The translations under genes and the position numbers were made by a program. Below the pieces are notes generated by a model. That model was given only the letters and a program-made list of their open reading frames with translations, had not been told where the DNA came from and did no database searches. A stretch of 64,000 nt of DNA from an uncultured Lachnospiraceae bacterium (lineage in GTDB: Bacteria; Bacillota; Clostridia; Lachnospirales; Lachnospiraceae), in contig CAJUEY010000008.1 in NCBI GenBank assembly GCA_910585825.1, positions 1 through 64,000 of the forward strand. The letters are read 5' to 3'. This document shows positions 25,326 through 33,378 of the stretch, piece by piece (the first letter of the stretch is position 1; every line of letters starts with the position of its first letter).

Positions 25326-25688
25326 TTAGCCTACTACCTTTTTAACAGCTTCCAATACACGTTCTGCCTGAAACGGTTTTACAATAAAATCCTTAGCCCC
25401 TGACTGAATCGCTTCAATAACCATTGCCTGCTGTCCCATTGCAGAACACATAATAATATTTGCAGAAGGATCCATTTCCTTAATCTTCTTCAACGCCTGG
25501 ATTCCATCCATTTCCGGCATCGTAATATCCATAAGAACCAGATCCGGTTTTGTCTCATTGAACCTTTCCACCGCTTTTAAACCGTTTTCAGCTTCACCTA
25601 CGACATTATAACCGTTTTTTGTTAAAATATCTTTAATCATCATTCGCATAAATGCCGCATCATCACAAATTAAAATGTTTTTTGCCAT
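25326..25688 (-). CDS. cheY: Chemotaxis response regulator CheY
   Basis: A 120-residue single receiver domain: acidic pocket Asp9-Asp10, phospho-acceptor Asp54 in LVLMDITMPEMDG, Ser82 in MCSAMGQ and Lys104 in IVKPF. CheY-P binds the switch proteins FliM and FliY, both of which carry the N-terminal CheY-binding motif here, and in Gram-positive bacteria promotes smooth swimming. It lies between fliY and fliO as in B. subtilis. Confidence 0.96.
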   Translation of the reverse strand: MAKNILICDDAAFMRMMIKDILTKNGYNVVGEAENGLKAVERFNETKPDLVLMDITMPEMDGIQALKKIKEMDPSANIIMCSAMGQQAMVIEAIQSGAKDFIVKPFQAERVLEAVKKVVG

Positions 25689-25708
25689 TTTTTAATCTCC
25701 TATTCCTT

Positions 25709-26839
25709 TTATTTAATAATCTCTGTGATTCTAACACCAAAATTTTCTTCAATTACTACAACTTCGCCTTTTGCAACATATTTTCCATTCACCAGTACAT
25801 CAATTGGTTCACCCGCAATCTTATTCAGCTCAATTATGGTACCAGGAACAAAATCCAGTATCTCCTGAATGGATTTGCTAGTTCTTCCCAGTTCCACTGT
25901 TACTTCCAGCGGTACATCCATAATCAAATCAATATTTTCTGACTGCAAAGCAGGGCTGATATTCTGTGCAAATGCCTGGAACTGTGCCGGCTGTACATTG
26001 ACCGGCTGGCTCATTACAGGCTGCCCCATCATCGGCTGTGACATCATTGGCTGCGACATCATTGGCTGTCCCATTACCGGAGCGCTCTGTGCCGGATTTA
26101 CCGGCGCCGAAACCGGTGCACTCGCTGCAGCAGCCTGCTGCCCTGTGCCGGTAGCAATTGATTCCGTTTCCTGCTCCATATTCTTTGATATGCTGGAATA
26201 CATCTCTTTTGCAAAAGAGAACGGATACAACTGCATAATCTGGCTGTCTACCAGATCTCCGATTTCCATTCTAAAACAGATTCTAACAAACTCTCCCGCA
26301 AGAAAACTGTCTATGGAAGCTCCCTCCAATGCTTCCGTCAAATCCACAATATCTGCCGTGGGCGGGCTGATATCAATCATCTTATTCAGCATAGAAGACA
26401 GAGAAGTCGCCGCAGAACCCATCATCTGATTCATAGCTTCACAGATTGCACTTAAATGCATCTCTCCAATCTCGCCTTCTAAGTTGGTTCCGTCTCCTCC
26501 CATCATCAAATCTGTGATTACTTTTACATCATGTTCTTTTAAGACCAATACATTCGTACCGTCCAAACCGACTGTGTAACCGATTCTGATAAACACACAT
26601 GGTCTTTCATATGCTTCAACAATATCTTCCCATTTAGCAATAGATACAACCGGAGTCGATATATCCACCTTTTTGTTTACCAGTGAAGATAACGTTGTGG
26701 CTGCCGTGCCCATACTGATATTGGCAACTTCTCCAATAGCGTCTCTTTCAACATCAGTAAGCGACTGTTCCCCAACATCAGAAACTCCCGGTTCATTTAA
26801 TAAAGCACTTATTTCTTCCTGTGATAACATTCCGTCCAT
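25709..26839 (-). CDS. fliY: Flagellar motor switch phosphatase FliY
   Basis: A 376-residue FliY (FliN plus a CheC-like phosphatase part). The N-terminal LSQEEISALLNEP is a CheY-P docking motif; two CheC-type sites follow (IGEVANISMGTAATTL near residue 35 and ICEAMNQMMGSAATSL near residue 135). Residues ~235-290 are a linker of repeated MMSQP/MMGQP units; the C-terminal SpoA/FliN domain begins around 300 (DVPLEVTVELGRTSKSIQEIL). It is both a C-ring structural protein and a CheY-P phosphatase. It follows fliM by four bases. Confidence 0.95.
   Translation of the reverse strand: MDGMLSQEEISALLNEPGVSDVGEQSLTDVERDAIGEVANISMGTAATTLSSLVNKKVDISTPVVSIAKWEDIVEAYERPCVFIRIGYTVGLDGTNVLVLKEHDVKVITDLMMGGDGTNLEGEIGEMHLSAICEAMNQMMGSAATSLSSMLNKMIDISPPTADIVDLTEALEGASIDSFLAGEFVRICFRMEIGDLVDSQIMQLYPFSFAKEMYSSISKNMEQETESIATGTGQQAAAASAPVSAPVNPAQSAPVMGQPMMSQPMMSQPMMGQPVMSQPVNVQPAQFQAFAQNISPALQSENIDLIMDVPLEVTVELGRTSKSIQEILDFVPGTIIELNKIAGEPIDVLVNGKYVAKGEVVVIEENFGVRITEIIK
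26018..26080. repeat. 15-bp tandem repeat in the fliY linker
   Basis: Four or so imperfect copies of a 15-base unit (ATCATTGGCTGTGAC-like on the plus strand) encode Met-Met-Ser-Gln-Pro / Met-Met-Gly-Gln-Pro pentapeptides in the linker between the CheC-like and FliN domains. The reading frame is kept, so copy number change would alter linker length only. Confidence 0.7.
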
Positions 26840-26843
26840 TATC

Positions 26844-27824
26844 TCATTGCTCCTCTCCGATTACTGATGTGATTCTGACTGCATATTGATTGCCGGATGC
26901 GCCCGGCAATGCAGTAAATTTACGCATACTACCTACATATATATCCAGTTCTTTATCTACTTTTGAATCCAGACGGATAATATCTCCCGCCTGCAGATTT
27001 GTAAAATCCTGTATAGAAACCGTACTTCTTCCAAGATATGCCTTAATAGGAACCGGCGCTCTTGAAATCAGGCTTTGAATTGCTTCTGTATATTCCTCTT
27101 CATTGTCCTTCTTAATCGAAGAATACCAGTATTTTGTGTTCAGCTTATCCATAACAGGTTCTAAAGTCATAAACGGCAGACAAATATTCATTAGTCCTTC
27201 CACTTCTCCAATATGAATATCCAGTGTTACAAGTGCAATCATTTCACTGGGAGAAATAAACTGTGCAAACTGCGAATTTGTCTCAATCCTCTCCAGTCTG
27301 GGACTCATATCCACCACATTATGCCACGGTTCTGCTAAAAGCTCCACGCACACCGTCAAAATCCGTTCAATAATCAAAAGCTCTATTTCTGAAAATTCAC
27401 GATTTCGATCCAGAGGCTGCCCCAATCCTCCAAGCATACGATCCACCGATGCATAACCCAGATTGGATGCCATTTCCAAAATGATGTTTCCGCTCAAGGG
27501 CGTCATATCAACAACTCCAAGTAAAACAGGATTGGAAAGCGCATTGGAAAATTCGGAATAAGTAACTGCTTCGGAACTCATTACTTCTATCTGAACGCTC
27601 TTTCTCAAATATACCGGAAGATTCGTTGATAACAGCCTTCCATAATGCTCAAAAATAATTTCTAATGTTCTCAAATGCTCCTTGGAAAATTTAGAAGGCC
27701 TTGCAAAATCGTAATTCTTCACCGGTTTCTCAGGAGCATCTTTCATTTCGTCTACATCGAGTTCACCACTGCTTAACGCATTCAGCAAACTATCGATTTC
27801 GCTTTGGGATAATACATCACCCAT
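26844..27824 (-). CDS. fliM: Flagellar motor switch protein FliM
   Basis: A 326-residue switch protein. The N-terminal VLSQSEIDSLLNAL is the CheY-P binding peptide; the middle domain (~45-235) is CheC-like without phosphatase residues and includes the GGLGQPLDRNREFSEIE stretch; the C-terminal SpoA domain (~255-320) has VPIKAYLGRSTVSIQDFTNLQ. It links FliG to FliY in the C ring and sets rotation direction. Operon position between fliL and fliY. Confidence 0.96.
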   Translation of the reverse strand: MGDVLSQSEIDSLLNALSSGELDVDEMKDAPEKPVKNYDFARPSKFSKEHLRTLEIIFEHYGRLLSTNLPVYLRKSVQIEVMSSEAVTYSEFSNALSNPVLLGVVDMTPLSGNIILEMASNLGYASVDRMLGGLGQPLDRNREFSEIELLIIERILTVCVELLAEPWHNVVDMSPRLERIETNSQFAQFISPSEMIALVTLDIHIGEVEGLMNICLPFMTLEPVMDKLNTKYWYSSIKKDNEEEYTEAIQSLISRAPVPIKAYLGRSTVSIQDFTNLQAGDIIRLDSKVDKELDIYVGSMRKFTALPGASGNQYAVRITSVIGEEQ

Positions 27825-27851
27825 GAAACTTCACCACCTGCCTTATGCGTT

Positions 27852-28373
27852 TTACTGAGAGGTTACTGTAGAAAATCCTACGCTGAAAATAAAATCCGAA
27901 CCAAACAGCTCCTGCAAAGCTGCAAGAATCGCATCCTGCACTCCTTGCTGATCTGCATTAAATTCTTCAAATGTATATTCAGAAATAACTCTGTTGATCT
28001 CGCTTTTAATCAGGCTTTCTCTGTCTGTAAGCGTCTCTCCATATGTTTTATAGCCTTCGTTTTCTGTATCCATGGAAATGGATATCGCAACAGTTGCATA
28101 ATGTTCTTTGCCATCTGCACTTTCTTTCAGATTCACAGTCATTGACTCTCCGCCATTTACGTCATGGGTAACAACCTGATCAATCGGAACATTTGTGATG
28201 CTGGATGTCACAGAGCCGCTTTTCAACTCCAAATCAATGGCGCTGCACACCTGTGTAATCAATTCGTTTGCTTTTTTCGTCTCCGGCAGAATTGTAATTG
28301 TCAAAATAGCCGTCAAAATCAGGTTCACCAGAACCAATGCCAAAACAACAACTGTCATAAGATTTTTCTTCAT
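27852..28373 (-). CDS. fliL: Flagellar basal-body-associated protein FliL
   Basis: A 173-residue protein with a short cytoplasmic N-terminus, one transmembrane helix (~8-29) and an extracytoplasmic domain with the C-terminal helical part ESLIKSEINRVISEYTFEEF typical of FliL. FliL surrounds the stator and supports torque and motor output. It lies between motB and fliM, the usual place. Confidence 0.82.
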   Translation of the reverse strand: MKKNLMTVVVLALVLVNLILTAILTITILPETKKANELITQVCSAIDLELKSGSVTSSITNVPIDQVVTHDVNGGESMTVNLKESADGKEHYATVAISISMDTENEGYKTYGETLTDRESLIKSEINRVISEYTFEEFNADQQGVQDAILAALQELFGSDFIFSVGFSTVTSQ

Positions 28374-28393
28374 TTTCCTGTTCCTTTCCGCTT

Positions 28394-29206
28394 TTAATAA
28401 TCTGAACTGTAAGAATTATAAATCTTAACTTCTACCCTTCGGTTTCTTGCTCTCCCCTCCGGAGTCCCGTTATCTGCAACAGGAATGTATTCTCCCCTTC
28501 CGGAGGATTTTATCATTCCCGGGTCCAGATCTGTAATACTCCGAATATAATCCGCCACGCTTAAAGCACGATACATGGAAAGCACATCATTATTCTCATA
28601 TTTGTCATTTGATATCGGGACATTGTCTGTATGTCCTTCGATTTCAATAACATTGCCCTCATAAACCGCAAGGATCGCTCCAATCTTATCAATCAAAACC
28701 CTGGCCTCTTCTTTGATTTCTGATTTTCCAGAATCAAAAAGCAATGCTCCATTCAAAGTAAGCGAAACATATTCTGCATTAAAATCCACTTCCACCAGAT
28801 CCTGAATGCCGTGTTCTTTGGCCTGTTCAGTGATCTCTTCTGCCATTTCCTCTGATTCTTTTAACGCCTCTTCCTGATATGCCTCTTTCAGATTCTGCTC
28901 ACTTTCTGTTTCACTGTCGTTTTCTTCCCCTTCGGAATTAAACTGCTCAAAAAACATACTGAAATCTTTCAGCTGACTGACTCCGGAGGAAATCAGCTCT
29001 CCCTCTCCAACAGAAGATCCTCCGGCGGGAAGCACACTGAAACTGCTCTGTAAAGACGCAACTACCGCTTCAAACTTTTCAGCATCTACCGTTGACATGG
29101 AAAAGAGCAATACAAAGAAACATAACAGCAGATTCATCAAATCACTAAACGTAGCCATCCATGCCGGTGAACCCTTTGCTGCCTCTTCCTGTTTCTTTCT
29201 CGCCAC
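28394..29206 (-). CDS. motB: Flagellar stator protein MotB
   Basis: A 270-residue stator B subunit. The single transmembrane helix (~20-42) begins with the proton-binding Asp22 (FSDLMNLLLCFFVLLFSMST context), followed by a plug/linker and an OmpA-like peptidoglycan-binding domain (~150-265) with EIEGHTDNVPISNDKYENN and LSMYRALSVADYI. It overlaps the motA stop by one base. It anchors the MotA5B2 stator to the cell wall. Confidence 0.96.
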   Translation of the reverse strand: MARKKQEEAAKGSPAWMATFSDLMNLLLCFFVLLFSMSTVDAEKFEAVVASLQSSFSVLPAGGSSVGEGELISSGVSQLKDFSMFFEQFNSEGEENDSETESEQNLKEAYQEEALKESEEMAEEITEQAKEHGIQDLVEVDFNAEYVSLTLNGALLFDSGKSEIKEEARVLIDKIGAILAVYEGNVIEIEGHTDNVPISNDKYENNDVLSMYRALSVADYIRSITDLDPGMIKSSGRGEYIPVADNGTPEGRARNRRVEVKIYNSYSSDY

Positions 29207-29988
29207 TATTCCTCACCTCCAGCATCACCAATGTCATCTCTGACTGCCGGGGACAGGAAGGACTTCAGTTTCTCTTCGATTACCCTGGGGTTTTCTCCAG
29301 CCTGAATCGACAAAAGACCTTCGACCATAACCTCTTTTACAATAACTTCCAAATCATTATTCACTTTCATCTTAGATGCAATGGGCGTACAAAGCCAGTT
29401 CGCAATCAAAGAACCATATAAAGTCGTCAGCAAAGCTACCGCCATAGCAGGTCCGATCGCTGCAGCATCTTCCATGTTGTTTAACATGTTTACAAGACCA
29501 ATCAGCGTTCCGATCATTCCCCATGCAGGACCTAATTCTGCCCATTTCTCCCAGAATCCAATCACTTTCTTATGACGCTCTTCCAAACATGTCAGCTCTG
29601 TTTCCAAAATGCCCCGAACCAATTCTGCATCTGTACCGTCTACAACCAGCATAATTCCTTTTTTCAGAAACGGATCATCTATTTCGCCGGATGCTTCCTC
29701 TAACGCTAGAAGGCCTTCTTTTCTTGCAACATTTGCAAGATTAATGATATTGCTGATCACAGCACCTGCATCCATGGCCTCTTCTTTAAATGCCAGGGCG
29801 ATGCTCTTAAACCCTCCTATAAAATCCTTTAACTTATGAGAGCCCAAAACACCTGCAATGGAACCCCCGATCGTAATGATAACTGACGCTCGGTCTATGT
29901 ACCCCGGAATACTTGCTCCGTTGGATATAATACCAAACACAACCATGACCATTCCAAGAACCAAGCCTAATAAAGACGCAATATCCAA
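29206..29988 (-). CDS. motA: Flagellar stator protein MotA
   Basis: A 260-residue stator A subunit with four transmembrane segments (~3-22, 30-50, 148-170, 180-200) and the cytoplasmic loop carrying charged residues that contact FliG; PAWGMIGTLIGLVNMLNN and AVALLTTLYGSLIANWLCTPIA mark helices 3 and 4. I favour a TTG start at 29988, nine bases after AGGTGG, giving the family-like MDIASLLGLVLG; a GTG at 29997 overlaps that site. Its own promoter lies at 30047-30075, downstream of a terminator that ends the flgE transcript. Confidence 0.93.
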   Translation of the reverse strand: MDIASLLGLVLGMVMVVFGIISNGASIPGYIDRASVIITIGGSIAGVLGSHKLKDFIGGFKSIALAFKEEAMDAGAVISNIINLANVARKEGLLALEEASGEIDDPFLKKGIMLVVDGTDAELVRGILETELTCLEERHKKVIGFWEKWAELGPAWGMIGTLIGLVNMLNNMEDAAAIGPAMAVALLTTLYGSLIANWLCTPIASKMKVNNDLEVIVKEVMVEGLLSIQAGENPRVIEEKLKSFLSPAVRDDIGDAGGEE

Positions 29989-30046
29989 TTCTTTCACCCA
30001 CCTATTTTTTATTCATTTGCAAACGGCACCTAAGCCACACACTTCT

Positions 30047-30075
30047 ATTATGCACTACTTTTTTAGATTTTGCAA
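30047..30075 (-). promoter_or_regulatory. Sigma-A promoter upstream of motA
   Basis: Minus-strand -35 TTGCAA (30070-30075), 17-bp spacer and -10 CATAAT (30047-30052), about 60 bp before the motA start and just downstream of the terminator at 30114-30162. No good sigma-28 pattern (TAAA ... CCGATAT) is seen here. Confidence 0.55.
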
Positions 30076-30113
30076 TAACTCTCTTGAAACATATTGTATT
30101 TTTTTTGAACAGG

Positions 30114-30162
30114 AAAAAATATGTGTATAGCCCATTGCTGTAAAAACAGACTATACACATAT
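30114..30162 (-). terminator. Intrinsic terminator after flgE
   Basis: A 12-bp stem (CTATACACATAT 30151-30162 with ATATGTGTATAG 30119-30130) with a smaller CTGT/ACAG hairpin inside the loop, followed on the minus strand by a run of six T residues (30114-30119). It lies 230 bp beyond the flgE stop because copy 2 of the MITE-like element sits between them. It divides the fla region into an flgB-flgE unit and a motA-onward unit. Confidence 0.8.
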
Positions 30163-30227
30163 TATACCACATCATGTATGAAATGGAACACTTATCCCAT
30201 ATATATGATTTTGTAGAGCCTAAAAGG

Positions 30228-30370
30228 TTACTGTTCACTCCTGGACCGCGCACTGCGCTGCACGGTCACAGGCCAGTACAGTACCGGAGCCGGAATCCGG
30301 CCTCTTGCCGTATGGCAACTTTAAATAGGCCGGATTCGTTACTGTGAACACCATGGGTGTGAACAGTAAC
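30228..30370. mobile_element. 143-bp MITE-like palindromic element, copy 2, with perfect 9-bp target duplication
   Basis: A non-coding element between flgE and its terminator. It begins TTACTGTTCAC (30228-30238) and ends GTGAACAGTAAC (30359-30370), so the termini are inverted repeats of 11 bp. It is flanked by a perfect 9-bp direct repeat CCTAAAAGG (30219-30227 and 30371-30379). Inside, GAATCCGGCC and GGCCGGATTC form a perfect 10-bp stem around an inner TTGCC/GGCAA hairpin, and GTTACTGTGAACACC/GGGTGTGAACAGTAAC form another long stem. About 93% identical to copy 1 at 17361-17503 and of equal length. No open frame of note is inside. Confidence 0.85.
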
Positions 30371-30393
30371 CCTAAAAGGCTAAACCATTATTT

Positions 30394-32142
30394 TTATCGT
30401 TTCAGATTGATCAGCTCCTCCAATAGAGTATCTGATGTTGTGATAACTCTGGAATTGGACTGGAATCCTCTCTGCGTAATGATCATCTGCGTAAATTCCG
30501 TGGAAAGATCTACGTTGGACATTTCCAGTTCTCCCGCAATCATACTGCTGCCGTCTGCTGCGATTTCAACGCCGATTCCGTCAAACTCACCGGAGTTTAA
30601 CGTCGTAGTATAACAGTTTTCACCTACTTTTTCCAAACCGGAAGCATTGGCAAACTGAGCTACTGCAATCTGGCCTAACAGTTCGGTGTTTCCATTGTCG
30701 TAGGAGCCATAGATTCTTCCGTCCACATTAATACTGATTCCGATCATCTTTCCAAGAGCTCTTCCCGCTCCGTCACTGCCGTTGTTGATTCCGGCTTCTG
30801 CTCCCAATGTAGTCTTGCCGCCGTTGTCGGATGACTTACAAGTAGAAAAATCAATTTCTATATCTTCAAAATTGACGCCCAGCTCAGACATTTTCAAAGT
30901 AACGCTGTTAGATCCTGCTCCGCCCACATAGGAGAAAGTACCATTCTCTTCATTAAATTTCAATGTGTAGTTAACGGTAGGCTGCGTGTATGTAAATTCA
31001 CCTGTAGCTGCATCATATTCCAGTTTTGGATTTGTTGTGCTGCCGAAAGCGTCGATCTGCTCCTGCGTCATGCCGAATAATTCTGTCAGAGGTTTGATAT
31101 CCGGATCTCCATCTGTAGAAACCCTGTTTACTGCATCTTCCTGTGTAGCGAAATATGTAAATGCAGCGACCGAATAACTATTATTCTCTGGATCCAGAGT
31201 TACTTCCGCGTATTCTACGATAGCCTCTGGCGGATCATCCATGCTGAACGTATCATATGCATAATAATAACCTGCCGGTTTACCATCCGGCGTTCCATTC
31301 GGATAAAATGAAATATGGCTGTCGGACCCCTTAAATTTCTTGCTCTCTGTGCCGTTTTCTCCAAACACCTTGGAAAGCGCGGCGCCATTGCCGCCATTGA
31401 GATATTTATCTAATATGGAAGTGTTCGTAGAATCTAAAATATCCACCAATTCAACGGTATATCTTTCCGCATCCGGGTCCACAACTTTTACAGCCAATCT
31501 TGCTGTATAGCGATATCCTAACTTATCGTAAAAATTCAGGTTCATCATATGACCTTCATCACTGGTCACACCCGTATCGTTTTTATCCATAACGCCGGCT
31601 ACTGTTCCCATTGTCGTTGCTTCAGCCGGAGAGGTCAGATTCTTCTCCTGCATAATACGCAGCGCCGATACGGTATCTTTCTTGATATCTCCGGTTGTAG
31701 GATCTACCTGCCAGCCCATCACGGTATATCCGGTAGATGTCATAGCCAGGTTGCCCGCACCGTCTACATAAAATGATCCCGCTCTGGTAAAAAGATTCTG
31801 ACTGCCTGTATTTACAATAAAAAAGTTTGTCGTTACTTTATCTGCCAGACGAATATCAAAGCCGTCTCCTGTGGTCTCTGCCGCACCGGAAGATGCAATG
31901 GTAATCTTAGTAGATCCACTGGTAACGCCGAGACCGATCTGTCTTGCGTTGACACCGCCCTTTCCGGTATTCGCATTGGGCCCGGAAGCATTAGATACTG
32001 TCTGATACATAATTTCACTAAAGGTTGTTGTCGAAGATTTGAATGCCACGGTATTTACGTTTGCTACGTTGTTACCGATTACATCCATTTTTGTCTGATG
32101 TGTCTTAAGTCCCGACACAGCAGAAAACAATGATCTCATCAT
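30394..32142 (-). CDS. flgE: Flagellar hook protein FlgE
   Basis: A 582-residue hook protein, longer than the ~400 residues of enterobacterial FlgE. N-terminal rod/hook signature SLFSAVSGLKTHQTKMDVIGNNVANVNT; C-terminal D0 helix LSTEFTQMIITQRGFQSNSRVITTSDTLLEELINLKR, of which the last residues end the protein. The extra length lies in the variable surface-exposed middle (about 200-420). Strong AGGAGG ten bases before the ATG. It is exported without a cleaved signal and polymerises into the hook. No flbD gene follows, unlike in many related operons. Confidence 0.96.
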   Translation of the reverse strand: MMRSLFSAVSGLKTHQTKMDVIGNNVANVNTVAFKSSTTTFSEIMYQTVSNASGPNANTGKGGVNARQIGLGVTSGSTKITIASSGAAETTGDGFDIRLADKVTTNFFIVNTGSQNLFTRAGSFYVDGAGNLAMTSTGYTVMGWQVDPTTGDIKKDTVSALRIMQEKNLTSPAEATTMGTVAGVMDKNDTGVTSDEGHMMNLNFYDKLGYRYTARLAVKVVDPDAERYTVELVDILDSTNTSILDKYLNGGNGAALSKVFGENGTESKKFKGSDSHISFYPNGTPDGKPAGYYYAYDTFSMDDPPEAIVEYAEVTLDPENNSYSVAAFTYFATQEDAVNRVSTDGDPDIKPLTELFGMTQEQIDAFGSTTNPKLEYDAATGEFTYTQPTVNYTLKFNEENGTFSYVGGAGSNSVTLKMSELGVNFEDIEIDFSTCKSSDNGGKTTLGAEAGINNGSDGAGRALGKMIGISINVDGRIYGSYDNGNTELLGQIAVAQFANASGLEKVGENCYTTTLNSGEFDGIGVEIAADGSSMIAGELEMSNVDLSTEFTQMIITQRGFQSNSRVITTSDTLLEELINLKR

Positions 32143-32220
32143 AATTAAATGACCTCCTAAAATTCTGCGGTCTGTCTGCCCCTTCTGTCAGTCCGGGGAT
32201 CTGGCCTCCCTAAGGTCCGG

Positions 32221-32616
32221 CTACACAATGACCGCTCCGTCAATATTTGTAAATATATTATCCTGTTGTTCTGTCTGGTCCATTGCTGTTACCACCGTTC
32301 GGTTCGGAACGTTTACAATAAATGCCAGCGAATCAATCATAACCAAAGAATCTTTGATTCCTTTTTCGCTTGCCTTTGCAACGCCGTTTTCCAGTCTTTC
32401 ATTCTGTTCTGTGGTAAGGCTGATATGCCTTTCCTCAAGCCTCATGGAAGCATGCTTGGAAAATTTCAGCTCCGGCATCTGTTCGGACTGTTTGTTCCGC
32501 AAAATCTCTTCAAAAGAGATCTGAGGCTTTTGAACCGCTGCCGTTCCGCCGGTTGTTTTTAAATATTTACCTGTAACCTGTTCAATAGACGTAAACCGAT
32601 TGGTGAGCTTATCCAT
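32221..32616 (-). CDS. Flagellar operon protein, TIGR02530 family
   Basis: A 131-residue protein of the small family found between flgD and flgE in Firmicute and spirochaete flagellar operons. The conserved core is FSKHASMRLEERHISLTTEQNERLENGVAKA followed by KGIKDSLVMIDSLAFIVNVPNRTVVTAM, here given in part. No membrane segment. Position between flgD and flgE is diagnostic. The exact role is not established; a part in hook assembly is assumed. Confidence 0.88.
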   Translation of the reverse strand: MDKLTNRFTSIEQVTGKYLKTTGGTAAVQKPQISFEEILRNKQSEQMPELKFSKHASMRLEERHISLTTEQNERLENGVAKASEKGIKDSLVMIDSLAFIVNVPNRTVVTAMDQTEQQDNIFTNIDGAVIV

Positions 32617-32639
32617 GTCTCCACCTCTCTCATTTTCAT

Positions 32640-33341
32640 TTAGCCATCTGCTACCTCTGAATCGTCTGAACCTGAATCGTCTGAACCTGAATCGTCTGAA
32701 CCTGAATCTCCTCCGGAGCTTCCTGTAAGTTCCTTGATTCTATTCTCTAATGCGATTAATTTCTCAAGATCTTCTTTGCTGACAAATCCCTGCTGATATG
32801 TACTCATTGCATCATAGATCTCTCTGGCTTTTGCAACCGCATCTGCATCACCTACTGTTGCACTTGCTACAGGAGGAAGCTTCGCGATCATTGCCGAAAA
32901 CAGATTCGCCATTTCAAAAGCTTCGTAATAGCTGCTGTCTGCTACAGTATCCAGTGTATCAATGGAATAAAGCCCATCATTTACAGCCAGCAAAATCTTT
33001 CCGCTTTCATACATTACATAGTCCACTTTACCACTCACAGTACCCAAATCTGTATTTAAAATAACATATTTGCCAACCAGATCATTTGCCATACCCTGAC
33101 TAATGGTATCTGCCAGATTCTGTGTTGCCTCTAACTGTGAAAATGTTGCAAGCTGTGAAACGTATTCCGTATTATCCATAGGCTCCAACGGGTCCTGATA
33201 CTGCATCTGCGCTACCAAAAGCTGTAAAAAGGCTTCTTTGTCAAGACCCGATTTTTTTTTGCTGTCCTGACTGGTGGCGGATGTTTCTCTGCTTCCGTCT
33301 ACTACTTTGCCGTTTTCTATCGGCACTGTCAATACTGCCAT
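32640..33341 (-). CDS. flgD: Flagellar hook capping protein FlgD
   Basis: A 233-residue hook cap/scaffold protein. The conserved N-terminal region LDKEAFLQLLVAQMQYQDPLEPMDNTEYVSQLATFSQLE is complete (cited in part), followed by the second domain with GKYVILNTDLGTVSGKVDYV. The C-terminal ~30 residues are a Gly-Ser-Asp low-complexity tail encoded by a 15-bp tandem repeat (32659-32703). FlgD caps the growing hook and is replaced when the hook is complete. Preceded by fliK and followed by the TIGR02530 gene. Confidence 0.93.
   Translation of the reverse strand: MAVLTVPIENGKVVDGSRETSATSQDSKKKSGLDKEAFLQLLVAQMQYQDPLEPMDNTEYVSQLATFSQLEATQNLADTISQGMANDLVGKYVILNTDLGTVSGKVDYVMYESGKILLAVNDGLYSIDTLDTVADSSYYEAFEMANLFSAMIAKLPPVASATVGDADAVAKAREIYDAMSTYQQGFVSKEDLEKLIALENRIKELTGSSGGDSGSDDSGSDDSGSDDSEVADG
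32659..32703. repeat. 15-bp tandem repeat in flgD tail
   Basis: Three exact copies of GAATCGTCTGAACCT (plus strand) at 32659-32673, 32674-32688 and 32689-32703 plus a partial fourth encode Asp-Asp-Ser-Gly-Ser units at the C-terminus of FlgD. Exact copies suggest recent expansion or ongoing slippage in frame. Confidence 0.9.
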
Positions 33342-33378
33342 GTCGTTTACCCCTTTCTTTATATGGATTGCGCCGTTT

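Noticed and set aside
30002..30253. Minus-strand 83-codon frame between flgE and motA, possibly flbD
   Set aside because: It runs through the terminator and into the mobile element and shows none of the FlbD pattern; it has no ribosome binding site.
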